From NCBI GenBank assembly GCA_963921425.1, contig OY992835.1, forward strand, positions 9,920,001 to 9,984,000: 64,000 nt of DNA, given 5' to 3'. Position numbers and translations under genes: made by a program. This document shows, one piece after another, positions 61,401 through 64,000 of the stretch. This stretch comes from Dryas octopetala. Lineage: Eukaryota > Streptophyta > Magnoliopsida > Rosales > Rosaceae. Position 1 is the stretch's first letter. Each line of letters opens with the position of its first letter. The notes beneath the pieces are model-generated. The model did not search any database. It was not told where the DNA came from and saw only the letters and a list, made by a program, of their open reading frames with translations.

Positions 61401-64000
61401 TTTCACCATGACCACGTTGGCGAGCCAGTCGGGGTAGTTGACCTCCCGGATGAACCCGTTGTTTTGCAACTTGGTTACCTCTTCAGCCATGGCGGCGTAT
61501 CGGACCGGATCGTATGACCTCCTCTTCTGACGGACCGGTTTGCATCCCGGGTCAGTGTTCAGCCTGTGGGTGATCACGTCAGACGATATGCCTGGCATGT
61601 CATCGTAAGACCAGGCGAACACTTCCGCGTTGGCACGGAGGAAGTCAATTATGGCGGAGCGCTGCTCGGGGCTGATCTGAGTCCCCACTCGGACGAGCCG
61701 ATCCGGTGTCTCGGCCGAGATCGGCACTTCCTCCCAAGCCTCGGCGGGGAGGGGCCGAGAATCTGAGCTCGGCTCGGAAGTGAAGTCGAATGTCTCCGCC
61801 CTCGGCCACCTGCCCGAATCGGCGATGGAGTCAAGCTCCTGCGAGTTCGGCAGCTGACCCTTCTGCTTGATCGAAGCGGCGTAGCATGACCGAGCCGAGC
61901 ACTGGTCTCCCTGAATGACAATGCAGTCGTCGCCCACCGGACATTTGATGAGGAGGTTGGCGTAATGGACGATGCAGTCAAGGTCGACCAGAGCCGGTCT
62001 GCCCAGAATGATGTTGTAGGCTGACGGCCGCTTGACGACAATGAAGTACGTCATGCAGGTCTTCTTGATCGGCCCCTTCCCGAGCGAAAGGGGAAGGTAG
62101 ATGTGTCCGAGGGGTTGAACCACTTCTCCCCCGAACCCGACCAAGGCAGGTGTATCGGTCTCCAGCTTATCCTCGCCGATGCCCATCTGCGCGAACGCAG
62201 AGTGGTAGAGGATGTTGACTGAGCTCCCTCCATCGACGAAGGAACGCGCGATGGTTGTTCCGGCCACCTCAGCCACTATGACGACCGGATCATAGTGGGG
62301 GAAGATGATCTCGTTTGCCTCGTTCGGCTCAAAGGTGACCGGCGCCCAGTCCTTCCGCTGTCTTTTTGAAGTGCTGGGCTGACCTGCCTGGATCGACAGG
62401 GACTCGTGAGCTTGAGCCGCCTGTCTGACATACTCCTTCTGGGATCGGTTAGAGCTTCCCACGAAGGTCGGTCCCCCGCCGATTGATCCGATGGCAGCAT
62501 CCTGGACCTCGATGGTGTTGGTGGGCTTCTTCGGCGCGGCCTTGGGCACCCTAGGCCCACCGGCCAGGAATTGATTGATCTTACCCGCCCGGGCAAGAGT
62601 CTCAATCCCGTCGCGGAGGGCGTAGCAATCACCCGTGACGTGGCCGTGATTGGAATGGTATTTGCAGAAGACGCCCTCCTTGATTTTGTCTGGGGGTGGT
62701 CCCTTGATCTCCCTTGCGACTGGGAGTTGGTCCTTGACCTTGGAGTAGATTGTCTCCAGACCGGCGTTGAGGGGAGTGTACTCCGTGTACTGGACAAACT
62801 TGGGTCCCTTGCCCAGAAGTTGGCGTGGCTCCTCGGTCCTGGTCTTTTTGGATTGGACCTGGGGTTTGGAACTCGCAACTTCTCCCTCTTTCCTCTTGGC
62901 CGAGGTCGGCCTGGGATTCAGGGCCTCCACCTGAGCATCCCACTCCTCAGCCCGCGCCCACTTAGTGGCTTCGGCAGAAAGCTCATCGTAAGTGGAGGGA
63001 GGATTCCTCATTAGGTGGGAGCGGAGTCCCCCGGCGTGCAGACCCTGCATGAGGGCATTCTTAGCTGACCTATCGTCGCAATCGTCGCACTTCGTATATT
63101 CGATGTTGAAGCGGATTAGATAGGCCTTGAGGCTCTCCCCTTCCTGCTGTTTGATGAGCGACATATCGTTCAAGTTGTAGAGTCGTTCGGATACAACCCG
63201 ATATCTCGCCAGGAAGGCCCTCCGGAGGTCGGGGAAAGAGTCGATGGAGTTCGGTTGGAGGGTTCGGAACCAACCCCGAGCCGAGCCCTTCAAGGTCGAA
63301 GGGAAGATTCTGCACTTCGTGGCTTCAGATGCCTGGCGGGCCTCCATGGCGTATCTGAAGCTGTCGAGATGGTCGTAGGGGTCCTTGGTCCCGTCATACT
63401 GATCCATCTTGGGGGGCTTGGTGTCGCGGGAGACCTCAGCATCCATGATTCTGCTGGTGTACGGGAGGGGGAGTTCCTCTCCGTGGTCGGCCCTACCAGT
63501 GTATCCCCTGGAGATTTCGACATGGCCGAGCCGGTCGTGGACGCTTCGGATTTGGTCCTGGACCAAAGTCCGAACAAGATTTTCCACATTGGGCGGGGGC
63601 GGCTCGGCCACATTTTCCCCTGAGCACTCGGCCTGGTTGCCGAGTCTCTCACTCACCGGCTGACGAGTGAGTCTCTCGCTCGCCGGTTGTCGATCCGACA
63701 TGATCATGGTCGATCCCAGTCGGTCGCTAACTGATCGTCTCCCCGAATGCACTCCTGATGGGGAAGGATCCTGGCTGGTGATAGGGCCGAGTCTATTCCG
63801 AATCGGGCCCCTGGTTTCAGTTGAACCGGCCGGACTGTTGGCCCCCAATCTTGATTGGGCCGGGGGTCGTCGGTTTGTATTCGGGTCGGCACGGTTTCCG
63901 CCCGAGTTCCTGGGGGCATGCTTCCCGAAAGCCGCCTGTTTTTGCTGAAGAAGACGGTGGGCGTTCAGGCATTCGGCCTGTTCGGCCGGGGGCATGTCTT
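58482..64000 (-). CDS. Gag-Pol polyprotein of the Tat-type gypsy element, open, 5' limit uncertain
   Basis: One uninterrupted frame of 1837 residues from a Met at 63995 to the stop at 58482. Upstream sequence is outside the window, so the true start may lie further right. Gag spans about 195-360 (DQYDGTKDPYDHLDSFRYAM to AEEWDAQ). A CX2HX4HX4C knuckle has C444, H447, H452 and C457. The protease motif is VDGGSSVNILY (D588). RT spans about 840-1020 with YVDD 973-976. The RT-linked RNase H has D1126, E1162 and D1189. The second, archaeal-type RNase H has D1275, E1313, D1337 and D1387. Integrase has H1493, H1500, C1531 and C1534, then D1563, D1623 and E1659 (D35E spacing). All catalytic residues are present, so the frame looks capable of function. 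Codon use is GC-rich compared with the host genes. Confidence 0.95.
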   Translation of the reverse strand, partial: DMPPAEQAECLNAHRLLQQKQAAFGKHAPRNSGGNRADPNTNRRPPAQSRLGANSPAGSTETRGPIRNRLGPITSQDPSPSGVHSGRRSVSDRLGSTMIMSDRQPASERLTRQPVSERLGNQAECSGENVAEPPPPNVENLVRTLVQDQIRSVHDRLGHVEISRGYTGRADHGEELPLPYTSRIMDAEVSRDTKPPKMDQYDGTKDPYDHLDSFRYAMEARQASEATKCRIFPSTLKGSARGWFRTLQPNSIDSFPDLRRAFLARYRVVSERLYNLNDMSLIKQQEGESLKAYLIRFNIEYTKCDDCDDRSAKNALMQGLHAGGLRSHLMRNPPSTYDELSAEATKWARAEEWDAQVEALNPRPTSAKRKEGEVASSKPQVQSKKTRTEEPRQLLGKGPKFVQYTEYTPLNAGLETIYSKVKDQLPVAREIKGPPPDKIKEGVFCKYHSNHGHVTGDCYALRDGIETLARAGKINQFLAGGPRVPKAAPKKPTNTIEVQDAAIGSIGGGPTFVGSSNRSQKEYVRQAAQAHESLSIQAGQPSTSKRQRKDWAPVTFEPNEANEIIFPHYDPVVIVAEVAGTTIARSFVDGGSSVNILYHSAFAQMGIGEDKLETDTPALVGFGGEVVQPLGHIYLPLSLGKGPIKKTCMTYFIVVKRPSAYNIILGRPALVDLDCIVHYANLLIKCPVGDDCIVIQGDQCSARSCYAASIKQKGQLPNSQELDSIADSGRWPRAETFDFTSEPSSDSRPLPAEAWEEVPISAETPDRLVRVGTQISPEQRSAIIDFLRANAEVFAWSYDDMPGISSDVITHRLNTDPGCKPVRQKRRSYDPVRYAAMAEEVTKLQNNGFIREVNYPDWLANVVMVKKNNGKWRMCVDFTDLNRACPKDSFPLPRIDQLVDATAGHQLLSFMDAYSGYNQILMHKSDQEGTSFITDRGMYCYKVMPFGLKNAGATYQRLVNHMFRSSIGKSVEVYVDDMLVKSIKADDHVKDLSDMFGVLKEYQMRLNPAKCVFGVRSGKFLGYLVSQRGIEANPEKIQALINMKSPRTRKEIQSLTGRVAALNRFISKSTDRCLPFFKALRGAGKSIEWTPQCEQAFQDLKRHMGETPILSKPEEGEELFLYLSVSDSALSSVLVREVGGVQHPVFYTSRALADAETRYPKFEKMALALVSSARKLRPYFQAHSIVILTDQPLRQILAKPETSGRLIKWSIELGEFDIIYRPRTAIKGQAMSDFICESTTSTEDPPRTDAMTTAADPNTIGERGQVDLLTWTLYVDGSSNAMGSGAGLVLISPEQVVMEYALRFSFQASNNEAEYEALIAGLRLAKELGATKLNIFSDSQLIVNQILGEYETREPSMTAYLEKTRLLLGNFHEYKISQIPRAENCRADALARLASATDTGSARHVPVEILDRPSTAETEAAIMQTEAEPNWMTPIISYLVSGILPPERDKARLIKTRSARFSMIDGQLYKRSFSLPYLRCVTPQEGQDVLREIHEGICGNHSGGRALAYKTIRQGYFWPTLNKDADHLSRACIKCQQFAAVPHQPPQLLTSISSPWPFAQWGLDLIGPMPKAKGQVTMAVVAVDYFTKWAEAEPLATTTAERMETFVWKNIICRFGMPHTIIADNGKQFDCKKFRSFCSRLNINLRFTAPYHPQSNGQVEAINKIIKKTLKTKLDNAKGNWPELLPEVLWSYRTSYRNSTKETPYALAFGTDAVVPVEMGTPSFRTGTYNPETNDAGLRLGLDMIEERRTGANLCRAAYQQRVAKYYNQRVRPRSFGLGNLVMKKNPLAIKESSFDPNWTGPYRITGIVKPGTYNLATLAGKPLKHSWNAEHLKTYYQ

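Larger units (their letters stand above)
53194..64000 (-). mobile_element. Ty3/gypsy retrotransposon, Tat type, minus orientation, 5' end beyond window
   Basis: The order on the minus strand is gag-pol (63995-58482), a tandem-repeat region, an antisense gene, a polypurine tract, and the 3' LTR (54256-53194). Integrase after RNase H places it in Ty3/gypsy. The second, archaeal-type RNase H and the antisense Transposase_28-like frame next to the 3' LTR are marks of Tat-lineage elements (established knowledge). The 5' LTR, primer-binding site and right target duplication are not in the window. Confidence 0.9.

Noticed and set aside
58766..63948. Many open frames antisense to or out of frame with gag-pol
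   Set aside because: They are shadows of a long GC-rich coding frame that carries all the recognised domains.
1..64000. tRNA, rRNA or other structured RNA genes
   Set aside because: I looked for A/B-box and GGTTCGA-type signals and cloverleaf-compatible spacing and saw none convincing. A covariance-model search would be decisive.

Overview
The window is plant nuclear DNA, almost certainly from a eudicot. The host genes are AT-rich, have many GT-AG introns and encode plant-type proteins, and they are interleaved with plant transposable elements. I cannot name the species.

The host genes lie mostly in the left half. A URI-like prefoldin gene on the minus strand runs off the left edge (38-4707). 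A leucine-rich-repeat gene of the LRX type without an extensin tail follows on the minus strand (11796-13103). Next come a mitochondrial ADP/ATP carrier gene (minus, three coding exons, 15285-17146, with a 5' UTR intron) and a FLY1/FLY2-type (Tul1-like) membrane RING-H2 E3 ligase gene (minus, 14 exons, 21195-31201). A very short MED15-type KIX gene (plus, three exons, 32385-33733) is arranged head to head with the E3 gene.

Mobile DNA makes up more than half of the window. A hAT element (4865-8229, 8-bp target duplication) sits 157 bp upstream of the URI start codon. Its transposase is broken by two frameshifts, both in A homopolymers. A GC-rich fold-back MITE of Mutator type (18605-19340, perfect 9-bp target duplication) sits just upstream of the carrier promoter. 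A PIF/Harbinger-type MITE (28500-28800) lies in an E3 intron, and there are several older MITE-like fold-backs.

From about 34774 to 52878 there is one 18-kb Helitron. It carries a full-length Rep-helicase gene (three exons, 1572 codons) and an RPA1-like single-strand-DNA-binding protein gene (ten exons, 581 codons). Both assemble in frame without stops, so the element looks autonomous or only recently silenced. Rep would nick and transfer strands, the helicase would unwind, and the RPA-like protein would coat the displaced strand.

From 53194 to the right edge lies a Ty3/gypsy retrotransposon of the Tat type in minus orientation. It contains a roughly 1.06-kb 3' LTR, a polypurine tract, an antisense three-exon gene with its own TATA box encoding a 'putative gypsy type transposon' (Transposase_28-like) protein, a 6 x 71-bp tandem array, and an open gag-pol frame with two RNase H domains. 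Its 5' LTR lies beyond the window.

The strongest candidates for something unusual are the apparently complete Helitron, with its strand-asymmetric (G-poor) right half, and the antisense gene of the retrotransposon, with its in-frame removable intron and the adjoining satellite-like array. Gene models were assembled by eye from splice signals, phase and family knowledge. No search was run.
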